From positions 1,846 through 45,000 of the forward strand of contig VJZX01000021.1 in NCBI GenBank assembly GCA_009663185.1: a DNA stretch of 43,155 bases. Reading direction: 5' to 3'. The DNA is from Isoptericola halalbus. Its GTDB lineage: Bacteria; Actinomycetota; Actinomycetes; Actinomycetales; Cellulomonadaceae. Positions 16,284 to 23,641 of this stretch are shown in pieces. The stretch's first letter is position 1, and every line of letters starts with the position of its first letter. Below the pieces are notes generated by a model that saw nothing but the letters and a program-made list of their open reading frames with translations, was not told where the DNA came from and ran no database searches. The position numbers and the translations under genes were made by a program.

Positions 16284-17413
16284 CGGCAGTGCCGGTCCTC
16301 GGGCCGGCAGGCGAGGCGGCGCGCACGGCGCTGCGCTCGATGACGCGTCGCATCCGCGTGCGCCAGGGCAGGGCCCGCGTGCGCAGCAGCTTCTGGCCGA
16401 TCGTCCAGGCGTCGCTCGCGGCGGGCGCCGCGTACGCGTTCGCGCACCACGTCCTCGGGCACGCGCAGCCGTTCTTCGCGGCGGTCGCCGCGTGGGTGTG
16501 CCTCGGCTTCAGCTTCGACCGCCAGCTGCGACGCGTGGCCGAGGTCGCCGTGGGCGTCGCGGTCGGCGTCGGGATGGGCGACCTCGTGGTCCACCTCATC
16601 GGCTCGGGATGGTGGCAGCTCACGCTGGTCCTGCTCGTCTCCGCGCTGGTCGCGCGGTTTCTCGACCGCGGAGCCCTGCTCGCGACCCAGGCCGGCGTCC
16701 AGGCGATCGTCGTCGTGGGCCTGCCCGCTGCGACCGTGGCGGCCGAGGGCTCGCTCGGGCGGTGGACCGACGCGCTCGCGGGCGGCGGGGTCGCGCTCCT
16801 CGTCGCGGTCCTGACCCCCGGGGACCCTCGGCGTCGCATCCGGTCGGTGGCCGGCGAGGCGACGGGCGAGCTCGCGGACACCCTCGAGGCGCTCGCGCAC
16901 GGCCTGCGCGAGCGCGACGTCGACGAGGTCGAGGGCGCGCTCATGCGGGGGCGCGCGTCCGAGCCCGTGCTCGCCGACTGGCAGGAGACCGCCCGGCACG
17001 CGGCCGACCTCGCCCGCGTGAGTGTCAACCGCGTGCACCGCGCCGAGATCCGGCGCCTGGCCGGACAGGCCGTGCTCGTCGACCGGGCGATGCGCAGCGT
17101 CAGGGTGCTTGCCCGTCGCGCACGCACGGCGACGCAGACCCGTGGGCCGGAGCTCGACGCCCTGGCCGACCTCGTCGACGCGTACGCCTCGGGCGTCCGG
17201 TCGCTCGCGGCGGCGCTGACGGCGGGCGACGCGACACACAAGGCGCGCGACGAGCTGCTCGCCGTCGCTGCCGGCGCCGACCCGCACGGCCTCGCAGCGG
17301 GCGAGTGGCAGGTGCAGTCGCTGGTCCTGCTGGTGCGGGCGCCGATCGTCGACACGCTCGAGGCGGCGGGGATGTCCCCCGCGGACGCGCGCGACTCCCT
17401 GCCCGAGCTCTGA
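16280..17413 (+). CDS. FUSC-family membrane protein
   Basis: A 377-residue protein. The N-terminal half has about six membrane helices in the pattern of the FUSC/aromatic-acid exporter (ArAE-like) family: FWPIVQASLAAGAAYAFAHH, FFAAVAAWVCLGFSFDRQLR, VAVGVGMGDLVVHLIGSG and ATQAGVQAIVVVGLP. The C-terminal half (from about 180) is an alpha-helical cytoplasmic domain. Such proteins are thought to export aromatic acids or relieve envelope stress; the substrate is unknown. The GTG overlaps the ygfZ TGA (GTGA), placing it in the same operon. Confidence 0.85.
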   Translation: MTAVPVLGPAGEAARTALRSMTRRIRVRQGRARVRSSFWPIVQASLAAGAAYAFAHHVLGHAQPFFAAVAAWVCLGFSFDRQLRRVAEVAVGVAVGVGMGDLVVHLIGSGWWQLTLVLLVSALVARFLDRGALLATQAGVQAIVVVGLPAATVAAEGSLGRWTDALAGGGVALLVAVLTPGDPRRRIRSVAGEATGELADTLEALAHGLRERDVDEVEGALMRGRASEPVLADWQETARHAADLARVSVNRVHRAEIRRLAGQAVLVDRAMRSVRVLARRARTATQTRGPELDALADLVDAYASGVRSLAAALTAGDATHKARDELLAVAAGADPHGLAAGEWQVQSLVLLVRAPIVDTLEAAGMSPADARDSLPEL

Positions 17414-17473
17414 CGTCCTCAGAGAGGGTCCGGCACGAGGCGAGCCGCGGTGTCGGAGCGCCGCGATCGACGG

Positions 17474-17479
17474 TACGGT
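17474..17479 (+). promoter_or_regulatory. -10 hexamer TACGGT, start of toxin-antitoxin operon
   Basis: TACGGT ends 8 bases before the antitoxin ATG at 17488 without a ribosome-binding site. Spacing is slightly longer than at the other leaderless candidates. Confidence 0.35.
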
Positions 17480-17487
17480 CGTCCCCC

Positions 17488-17775
17488 ATGGAGGTCTCCG
17501 TGAGCGCGCTTCGTGCCGAGCTGAAGTCGTGGATCGAGAAGGCCCGCTCCGGCGAGGAGGTCATCATCACCGACCGCGGCGTGCCCGTGGCGCGCCTGTC
17601 GGCCGTCGCGACGGCGGACCTCGTCACGGGCCTGGTCCGCGACGGCCTGCTCACGCCTGCCGAGGCGGAGCGCCCGGTCCACGCCGTGCCCGCGGTCTTA
17701 CCGACGAACGGTGCCGCCGCGTCCGCGCGGACGCCGTCGCGCATGTCGGACCTCGTCCGCCGCATCCGGCGCTGA
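17488..17775 (+). CDS. Type II antitoxin, Phd/YefM family
   Basis: A 95-residue antitoxin. The N-terminal DNA-binding fold is canonical: MEVSVSALRAELKSWIEKAR, then GEEVIITDRGVPVARLSAV (residues 27-45). The C-terminal part, an Ala/Pro-rich linker ending in SDLVRRIRR, should fold onto the toxin. It lies 12 bases before the PIN-domain gene, the usual antitoxin-first order. Such antitoxins repress their own promoter. Confidence 0.9.
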   Translation: MEVSVSALRAELKSWIEKARSGEEVIITDRGVPVARLSAVATADLVTGLVRDGLLTPAEAERPVHAVPAVLPTNGAAASARTPSRMSDLVRRIRR

Positions 17776-17787
17776 GAACCGACCGCC

Positions 17788-18213
17788 ATGGCCCTCGTCT
17801 ACCTCGACGCGAGCGCGCTCGTGAAGCTGTGCGTGCCCGAGCCGGGCTCCGAGCTCGCGAGCGCCCTGTGGAACCGGGCCGACGTCGTCGTGACCTCCCG
17901 GATCACCGATGTCGAGGTGCGTGCCGTGCTCGCGGCCGGCGAGCGTGCGGGTGTCCTCGACGCCGCGACGCGTGAGCGCGGACTGGCCGTCTGGGAACAG
18001 CTGTGGCCCACGCTCCACGTGGTCGAGCTGACGCCCGAGGTGAGCGCGCGGGCGGCCGAGCTGCTCGCCACGTCACACCTGCCGCTGCGCGCGGGCGACG
18101 CGGTGCACGTGGCGAGCGCGCTCGCCGTCGACCACCCCGACACGGTGGTGGCCGCGTGGGACGAGCACGTGGCCGGGGCCGCGCGATCACGGGACCTCCG
18201 CGTTCTCCCGTAG
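17788..18213 (+). CDS. PIN-domain toxin, VapC-like ribonuclease
   Basis: A 141-residue PIN domain. The acidic Mg-binding residues are in YLDASALVKL (Asp8 with Ser10), the conserved Glu in TDVEVRAVLA, and Asp in RAGDAVHVASAL, followed by the last acidic position in WDEHVAGAARSRDL. These match VapC endoribonucleases, which cleave tRNA or rRNA when free of antitoxin. The active site looks complete. Paired with the Phd-type antitoxin directly upstream. Confidence 0.9.
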   Translation: MALVYLDASALVKLCVPEPGSELASALWNRADVVVTSRITDVEVRAVLAAGERAGVLDAATRERGLAVWEQLWPTLHVVELTPEVSARAAELLATSHLPLRAGDAVHVASALAVDHPDTVVAAWDEHVAGAARSRDLRVLP

Positions 18214-18216
18214 GCT
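18211..18216 (+). promoter_or_regulatory. -10 hexamer TAGGCT, leaderless start of DUF2516 gene
   Basis: TAGGCT begins inside the PIN-domain stop codon and ends 6 bases before the GTG at 18223. It gives the next gene its own leaderless transcript, separate from the toxin-antitoxin operon. Confidence 0.5.
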
Positions 18217-18222
18217 CGGCAC

Positions 18223-18555
18223 GTGCTCTCACAGCTGCAGCTCTTCGTATGGATGGTGCTCGCCCTGGCGGTGTTCGCCGTGCAGGTCGTGGCTCTCGTC
18301 GACGCCCTGCGCCGACCCGCCCGCGCGTTCACCGCCGAGGGCAAGCTCAGCAAGAACATCTGGCTGATCATCCTCGGCATCGCGGCCGCGATCGGCCTGC
18401 TGGGGATCCCGTCCGGGGGCGGGGGCGGTGGCTTCGGGTTTTTCAACATCATCGCGGTGACGCCGGCGATCATCTACTGGGTCGACGTGCGCCCGCGCAT
18501 CCGACACCACGGGCGCGGTGGCGGCCGCCCGCAGGGTCCGGCGGGCGGCTGGTGA
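18223..18555 (+). CDS. DUF2516 membrane protein
   Basis: A 110-residue protein with two or three membrane helices: QLFVWMVLALAVFAVQVVAL with VDALRRPARAFTAEGKLSK, then NIWLIILGIAAAIGLLGIP, a Gly-rich turn, and an AVTPAIIYWVDVRPRIR helix. This is the DUF2516 pattern of actinobacteria, of unknown function. The C-terminus is a Gly/Arg/His-rich tail. The asparaginase gene follows after 7 bases, so the two are likely co-transcribed. Confidence 0.85.
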   Translation: MLSQLQLFVWMVLALAVFAVQVVALVDALRRPARAFTAEGKLSKNIWLIILGIAAAIGLLGIPSGGGGGGFGFFNIIAVTPAIIYWVDVRPRIRHHGRGGGRPQGPAGGW

Positions 18556-18562
18556 GCGGCAG

Positions 18563-19594
18563 ATGACCAACCTGGTGCCGGCGGGCGTCGCGCACGGCGC
18601 GGGCCCGCTGGCCGAGGTCGTCCGGGGCGGCCTCGTCGAGTCGGTGCACCTGGGTCACCTTGTCGTCGTCGACCCGCAGGGCGACGTCGTGCTGGCGGCG
18701 GGCGAGCCGGGGGTGCAGGTCTGGCCGCGCTCGTCGGTCAAGCCCCTGCAGGCGGTCGCCATGCTGGACGCGGGCCTGGACCTGCCCCAACCGCTGCTCG
18801 CGCTCGCGGCCTCGAGCCACAACGGCGAGCCGCGGCACGTCGCGGGGGCGCGCGAGATCCTCGCCGGCGCCGGGCTCGGTCCCGCCGCGCTGCGCAACAC
18901 GCCCGACCTGCCGCTGCACGCGCCGTCGGCCCTCGCGTGGCAGCAGGCCGGGCACGGGCCGGACCGGATCACGCAGAACTGCTCGGGCAAGCACGCGGCG
19001 ATGGTCGCCACCTGCGTCGCGGCCGGCTGGCCGACCGAGAGCTACCTGGAGCCCGACCACCCGCTGCAGCGTCAGATCCGCTCGACCCTCGTCACCCTCA
19101 CCGGCGACGACCCGTCCACCGTGCGGGCCACGGTCGACGGCTGCGGCGCCCCGTTGTTCACGACGTCGCTGATCGGCCTCGCGCGGGCGTTCGGCCGGCT
19201 CGCCGCCGCCGGTCGCGTGCCCGACGACGGCACCCCGGTCGCGCGCGTCTCGCGCGCGATGGCGGCACACCCCGAGATGGTGGCCGGCATCGGGCGCGAG
19301 GACACGCTCGCGATGAGGTGCGTCCCGGGTCTGGTGACCAAGATCGGCGCCGAGGGCGTGTGCGCGGCGGGCCTCCCCGACGGCACGGGGGTCGCGTTCA
19401 AGATCCTCGACGGCTCGACCCGCGCGCGTCCGGCGATCCTCGCGGCCGCCCTGCGCGCGGCCGGTGCGGCCCGCCTGGCGGGCGCCGACGCCGACGCGCT
19501 CGACGCCGTAGGCACCACGCCTGTCCTCGGCGGCGGACAGCCCGTCGGCGAGGTGCGCGCCGTCGTCGACACTCGCAGGGGAGTCCGCGCATGA
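18563..19594 (+). CDS. L-asparaginase, Rhizobium etli type (PF06089)
   Basis: A 343-residue thermolabile-type asparaginase, unrelated to the E. coli AnsA/AnsB fold. It has the tandem SxxK-like RSSVKPLQ motif with Ser57, Ser58 and Lys60, and the second pair NCSGKHAAM (Cys140, Ser141, Lys143), both typical of the R. etli ReAV class. Converts asparagine to aspartate and ammonia in the cytoplasm. ATG at 18563 is chosen because it follows the DUF2516 gene closely. Its TGA overlaps the ATG of the D-aminoacyl-tRNA deacylase gene. With GlnR in the same region a nitrogen link is possible, but no GlnR box was seen. Confidence 0.9.
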   Translation: MTNLVPAGVAHGAGPLAEVVRGGLVESVHLGHLVVVDPQGDVVLAAGEPGVQVWPRSSVKPLQAVAMLDAGLDLPQPLLALAASSHNGEPRHVAGAREILAGAGLGPAALRNTPDLPLHAPSALAWQQAGHGPDRITQNCSGKHAAMVATCVAAGWPTESYLEPDHPLQRQIRSTLVTLTGDDPSTVRATVDGCGAPLFTTSLIGLARAFGRLAAAGRVPDDGTPVARVSRAMAAHPEMVAGIGREDTLAMRCVPGLVTKIGAEGVCAAGLPDGTGVAFKILDGSTRARPAILAAALRAAGAARLAGADADALDAVGTTPVLGGGQPVGEVRAVVDTRRGVRA

Positions 19595-20016
19595 GGGCGG
19601 TGCTGCAGCGCGTGAGTCGCGCGAGCGTCACGGTCGACGGTGAGGTCGTCGGCGCGATCGACCGGCCGGGCGTGCTCGCCCTCGTGGGGGTCACCCACGA
19701 CGACGGGCCAGAGGAGGTGGCGACGATCGCCCGCAAGATCGCCGAGCTGCGCATCCTGCGCGACGAGCGGTCGGTGCTCGACGAGGGCGCGCCCGTGCTC
19801 GTGGTCAGCCAGTTCACGCTCTACGGCGAGGCCCGCAAGGGGCGGCGGCCCACGTGGTCCGCGGCGGCAGCGGGTCCGGTGGCCGAGCCGCTCGTCGAGG
19901 ACGTCGTCACTGCGCTGCGTGAGCGCGGGATCGAGGTCGCGACGGGCCGGTTCGGCGCCGACATGGCGGTTGAGCTCGTCAACGACGGGCCGATCACGCT
20001 GCTCCTCGAGGCCTGA
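19591..20016 (+). CDS. dtd: D-aminoacyl-tRNA deacylase
   Basis: A 141-residue chiral-proofreading enzyme that hydrolyses D-aminoacyl-tRNA. The SQFTLYG motif (73-79) and the Gly133-Pro134 motif in [10 protein letters not shown], the cis-Pro substrate selector, are both present. [20 protein letters not shown] is the usual N-terminus. Length is normal. It overlaps the asparaginase stop by four bases, so the two are made from one mRNA. A hairpin 24 bases after the stop probably ends the operon. Confidence 0.95.
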   Translation: MRAVLQRVSRASVTVDGEVVGAIDRPGVLALVGVTHDDGPEEVATIARKIAELRILRDERSVLDEGAPVLVVSQFTLYGEARKGRRPTWSAAAAGPVAEPLVEDVVTALRERGIEVATGRFGADMAVELVNDGPITLLLEA

Positions 20017-20040
20017 GCACGCCGACCCGGGTCAACGCGC

Positions 20041-20069
20041 GGCCCCCGACGATGGATTCGGCGGGGGCC
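20041..20069 (+). terminator. Hairpin terminator after dtd
   Basis: GGCCCCCG pairs with CGGGGGCC across a 13-base loop. No T-tract follows. The same hairpin in a shorter form recurs at 20252-20278. Confidence 0.5.
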
Positions 20070-20127
20070 GGCGCCGTCGGGGGACGCGTCACTCGTCTGA
20101 CCCGGCGCCTCGGCGCGGCCTCACGGC
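20041..20127. repeat. Copy A of duplicated terminator plus LPXTG-gene 3' end
   Basis: This stretch repeats, with small changes, 20252-20337: hairpin with ACGATGGATTCG loop, GGGGACGCGTCACTCGTC, and GGCGCCTC. On the minus strand it still encodes a GSDE-stop end like the LPXTG gene. It looks like the remnant of a second, deleted paralogue. Confidence 0.65.
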
Positions 20128-20251
20128 GGAGGGTCGTGGGGGCGCGGCGTGAGGTTCATCGTCAACGCTATCCACCGGTTCGGCGCCGTGGTGCACCTGA
20201 GGGGTCAATCCCACGACGAGTTCTCATGGACGGCGCCAGTTCCGTGCCGAC

Positions 20252-20278
20252 GGCCCCGACGATGGATTCGCCGGGGCC
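20252..20278 (-). terminator. Hairpin terminator after LPXTG gene
   Basis: GGCCCCG and CGGGGCC form a 7-bp stem with a 13-base loop, 20 bases beyond the stop of the minus-strand surface-protein gene. No T-tract. Confidence 0.5.
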
Positions 20279-20337
20279 GCCGTGGCCGGGGGACGCGTCA
20301 CTCGTCAGACCCGACCCGGCGCCTCCGCACGACGGCG
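20252..20337. repeat. Copy B of duplicated terminator plus LPXTG-gene 3' end
   Basis: The intact partner of 20041-20127; it holds the real stop codon (20298-20300) and last codons of the LPXTG gene. The two copies are about 211 bases apart in the same orientation. Confidence 0.65.
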
Positions 20338-20831
20338 AGCGTCACCGCGACCCCGCCGACCAGGACCAGACCGGCCGCCGCGGCGAGCAGGGGGAGCGCC
20401 TCGATACCGGTCCGGGGAAGGTCGTCGCTCGGAGGGACCGACTCTTCCGGGGGGCACACGTTCAGGTCGACCGGGACGGTGACCTCGGTCTTGCCGACCT
20501 CGAACGTCACGTCGACCACGGCGAGGGGCCCCGTCCAGGGGATCTGCCCCGTCAGCGGCCGGCCGGTCAGGACGACGTCGTCACCGCTCGGGGCGTCGAC
20601 GGTGATGGTCGTCGTGTCGGCCTTGGTCCCGGTCACGGTCACGGCGTAGTCGATGGTGGGCACGCCGCCCGGACAGACTGCCTCGACGTCCACGCTGATC
20701 GTGGGCTTCTTCGGGGGCGGGTACTGCGTGTCGTCGGACACCGCGGCACCGGCCGTGCCTGCCAGCACCAGGCCGGCGGCGGCCCCGATCACGAGCAATG
20801 TTCGCGCGGTCGCGCGGCGGACATGGACCAT
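20298..20831 (-). CDS. LPXTG-anchored surface protein
   Basis: A 177-residue exported protein. Signal peptide about 1-30 (basic VRRATAR, hydrophobic core, ends near GTAGAA). The mature part is a single beta-rich domain with two Cys (53 and 126) that may form a disulfide. The sorting signal is complete: LPRTG at 138-142, a hydrophobic helix, and RRRR followed by VGSDE. Sortase should therefore anchor it to the wall. The ribosome-binding site is duplicated: GAGGGAATCAC occurs twice in tandem right before the ATG. No ligand-binding domain is recognised; a pilin or adhesin-like spacer role is possible. Confidence 0.85.
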   Translation of the reverse strand: MVHVRRATARTLLVIGAAAGLVLAGTAGAAVSDDTQYPPPKKPTISVDVEAVCPGGVPTIDYAVTVTGTKADTTTITVDAPSGDDVVLTGRPLTGQIPWTGPLAVVDVTFEVGKTEVTVPVDLNVCPPEESVPPSDDLPRTGIEALPLLAAAAGLVLVGGVAVTLAVVRRRRVGSDE

Positions 20832-20955
20832 GGTGATTCCCTCGTGATTCCCTCATGAGCGGTGGACGGGGAAGTCCTGCTGGTCGTTCACGCTAGCCAC
20901 GCCGGCCGCGCTGCGAATCACCCACCCCGGGTGAAACCCCACGTGAGCGCGAAGA

Positions 20956-22848
20956 TCACCCGCACTCGGGGACGGCAAGCCGGTGCAGCCCGGGCGCCGT
21001 GACCGTGGGCGTCGTCCACACGTCGAGCATGGGGCCGTGCGAGCCGCGTGCGGCCGGGACGGCGACGTCCAGCACTGTCTCCTCGCCCGGTGCCAGGACC
21101 ACCGTGACGAGAGCCCCGTGCCGGTCGTGCGCGGTCGCCGTCATGCCCCCGAACGGCTTGCCGTCGCGTTCCAGACGGGGCGCGTCCGCGCCGCGGGCGC
21201 CGAGCACGGTGACGTTCAGGCTCACCGTGCCGGGCGGAGGCCCTGACCTGTCCGGCAGGCCCGCGACGTACCACGGCAGGACCTGCGCAGCGTCGGGAGG
21301 AGCCGTCGAGCGCATCCGGACCCGGAGGCCGTCGACGCGACCCGCCGGCGTGCACGTCGAGCCGGTGTGCTCGATCGACATGTCGAGGTAGGCCGACATC
21401 TTTCCCGAGACCGTGTCGTCGAGGAACACGCCCACCGCGTCCCGGGTCTGGGCCGCTGCGGTGAACGACCCGCCGAGGGCGGTCGAGCCCAGGCGCTCCT
21501 GCTCCTGCGGCGTGGCGGACCACGCGCGCAGCCGGTGCTCCTCGGCCGCGCCGCGCACCGCGGGCACCAGGGCGGCCAGCTCCTCGGTCTGCGCGACGCG
21601 GTCGAGCACCGCGGCCGCGGTGACCGCGAAGAACCTGTCGGCCTTCCCCGGTTCGAAGACGTCGTAGACCTGACGCACCAGGACGTCGACGACGTTGTCC
21701 GCCGTGATCTCCACGGTGTCCCGACCCAGGTCGGCGGCCAGCGCACGCGGCAGGGACACCGTGATCGGCCCTGTGGCGGCGAGGAGGTGGGACAGCGCGA
21801 CGGGGTCGGCCGCGAGCACGCCGTCGACCTGCTCGCCCTGCGCGTCGGCCCACATCTGCGCCGCGAGCGCCGCCGTCGTCGGGAAGTCGGGCGTCGCGGT
21901 GACGTCCTGCACGAACCGTCCGAGCCGCTCGGTGTGCAGGGCGACGTCGTCGGGGTCGAGCGGGAGCACCGGCTCGGCGAAGTCCGGGATCGCCGAGGTG
22001 GGGACCTGGCGCACGGCCTCAACCCGTCCGGCGTCGACACGCAGCAGCACGAGCGCACCGGGGATCCCGCCGCCGGCGCGAAGCTCGCCGTTGTTCATGC
22101 CGAGAAGCAGATAGGTCCGCGGCTCGTCGGTGCCGAGCATCGGTGGAATCAGCGTCACCGCGGCGTCGGCGGTCGCGACGACGGACCCGAGCCCGTCGAG
22201 GTGGCTGCGAAGCGTGACGACCGGCTCGACGAGCGCGGCGTGGACCGCGTCGAGCCGGAGGCCGTCGAGCCGGTCGCGCGCGCGGGACAGGGTGTCGTGC
22301 GCCGCGTGCACGCGGGGCGCCACCGTCACGAGCGGCGCCGTGTCGATCCCGCCGTCGGGCGTGCGGGCGATCGAGGCGACCGCCTCGCCGCTGGCGGCGA
22401 GCGGAGGCAGGACGTCGTCGCTGATGTCGTCGAGCACGGCCGAGACCGTGGTCACCGTGGCCGCCGTCGCGCCGACGCCGGGCAGTCGCGCCGCGACCCA
22501 CCACAGGGGACCGTCGGTGCTCTCGCGGGCGGTCTCGGTGAGTGCCTGCAGCTCGGCGAGCTCGGGCGAGGCGGCGAGCGCGCCCGCCTGCCGGGGGTCG
22601 GTGGCCGCGCGGACGAACGACTCCTCGACGGCGGGCAGGTGCTCCGCGGCTCCGGTGAGCGCGTCGCGGGCCTCGAGCGCGTCGCGCACGAGCAGCACGG
22701 CGCAGACGACGGCGCCGAGCACCACCGCGACGACCACGAGCGCGACCTTGCGCAGGGTGCGACGTCGGCGCCGCGCCGGCGGGATCTCGGACTGCCGCGG
22801 GGCGCGCGGGCCGGGCGAGGCGGCCTGCGGGACGGCGTGCATGGTCAT
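20956..22848 (-). CDS. DUF4012 membrane-anchored envelope protein
   Basis: A 630-residue protein. After a basic stretch (PPARRRRRTLRK) comes a single membrane helix (about 31-52) and a large extracellular region. DUF4012 is recognised from PRTYLLLGMNNGELRAGGGI and the following IPDFAEPVLPLDPDD segment. Actinobacterial members occur in cell-surface polysaccharide or surface-protein loci, but the function is unknown. The frame opens earlier at a TTG (22911); the ATG at 22848 is preferred, though neither has a clear ribosome-binding site. It is divergent from an ECF sigma factor, which may control it. Confidence 0.85.
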   Translation of the reverse strand: MTMHAVPQAASPGPRAPRQSEIPPARRRRRTLRKVALVVVAVVLGAVVCAVLLVRDALEARDALTGAAEHLPAVEESFVRAATDPRQAGALAASPELAELQALTETARESTDGPLWWVAARLPGVGATAATVTTVSAVLDDISDDVLPPLAASGEAVASIARTPDGGIDTAPLVTVAPRVHAAHDTLSRARDRLDGLRLDAVHAALVEPVVTLRSHLDGLGSVVATADAAVTLIPPMLGTDEPRTYLLLGMNNGELRAGGGIPGALVLLRVDAGRVEAVRQVPTSAIPDFAEPVLPLDPDDVALHTERLGRFVQDVTATPDFPTTAALAAQMWADAQGEQVDGVLAADPVALSHLLAATGPITVSLPRALAADLGRDTVEITADNVVDVLVRQVYDVFEPGKADRFFAVTAAAVLDRVAQTEELAALVPAVRGAAEEHRLRAWSATPQEQERLGSTALGGSFTAAAQTRDAVGVFLDDTVSGKMSAYLDMSIEHTGSTCTPAGRVDGLRVRMRSTAPPDAAQVLPWYVAGLPDRSGPPPGTVSLNVTVLGARGADAPRLERDGKPFGGMTATAHDRHGALVTVVLAPGEETVLDVAVPAARGSHGPMLDVWTTPTVTAPGLHRLAVPECG

Positions 22849-22992
22849 GCTCGGCACGGTATGCGCGACGGGCTGATGCGGAGGGGTGAATCTGCGGGTG
22901 ACTTCCTGCAAGGATGCTGCGCGTCACGACACAGGACTGCATAGATGGTGCCGAATCGGTGCCGACAGCGCCGACGACGGCAGGAGGAACCC

Positions 22993-23574
22993 GTGCCCCC
23001 GGGTCAGGTCACCGCTCACGACGACGCATGGTTCGACGCGCTCTTCCACGAGCACGCCGCCGCGATCCATCGTTACTTCCTCAGGCGACTCCCCATCTCC
23101 TCGGGCGCCCGCGTCGACGACGCCGAGGACCTCGCCGCGGAGGTGCTCACCACCGCCTGGCGGCGACGCGAGGACGTCCCCGCGGGGGCGGAGCTGCCCT
23201 GGCTCTACCGCACGGCGGGGTTCGTGCTGGCCAACCACCGTCGTAAGCTCCGGGCCCTGCCGGTCGCCGTGGTGCCCGACGAGCCCGACGACGTCGACCC
23301 CGAGAGCATCACGCTCGACGACGACCGCGTGCGTCGTGTGCTCGGCCGCCTGACCCCGCGTGACCGGCGCATCCTGCTCCTGGTGGCGTGGGACGGGCTC
23401 GACGGGGCGGGACTCGCCGAGGTGCTCGGCGTCTCGCGCGGCGGGGCGGACGCCGCGCTGTCCCGCGCGCGGGCGCGGCTGCGCCTCGCGTGGGACGACG
23501 AGACCGGCGTCGACGGCTCGTCTGCGACCTCGGGCGCGGACGACGGCGGCGGCGCGCAAGCCCAGACCCGCTGA
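22993..23574 (+). CDS. ECF-type RNA polymerase sigma factor
   Basis: A 193-residue sigma factor. Region 2 (about 10-75) holds FDALFHEHAAAIHRYFLRRL, then EDLAAEVLTTAWRRRED for -10 recognition. Region 4 (about 115-165) holds LGRLTPRDRRILLLVAWDGL, with the DNA-binding helix-turn-helix LAEVLGVSRGGADAALSRAR. The start is GTG 22993, with AGGAGG five bases upstream. A predicted membrane protein directly downstream is a likely anti-sigma partner, and the divergent DUF4012 gene a possible target. Confidence 0.92.
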   Translation: MPPGQVTAHDDAWFDALFHEHAAAIHRYFLRRLPISSGARVDDAEDLAAEVLTTAWRRREDVPAGAELPWLYRTAGFVLANHRRKLRALPVAVVPDEPDDVDPESITLDDDRVRRVLGRLTPRDRRILLLVAWDGLDGAGLAEVLGVSRGGADAALSRARARLRLAWDDETGVDGSSATSGADDGGGAQAQTR

Positions 23575-23641
23575 CGACACAGACAGGGCGCGGGCTGCGG
23601 AGGCGATCATGCCCTCGCGGGACCCGCACCAGGAGGTCGAG

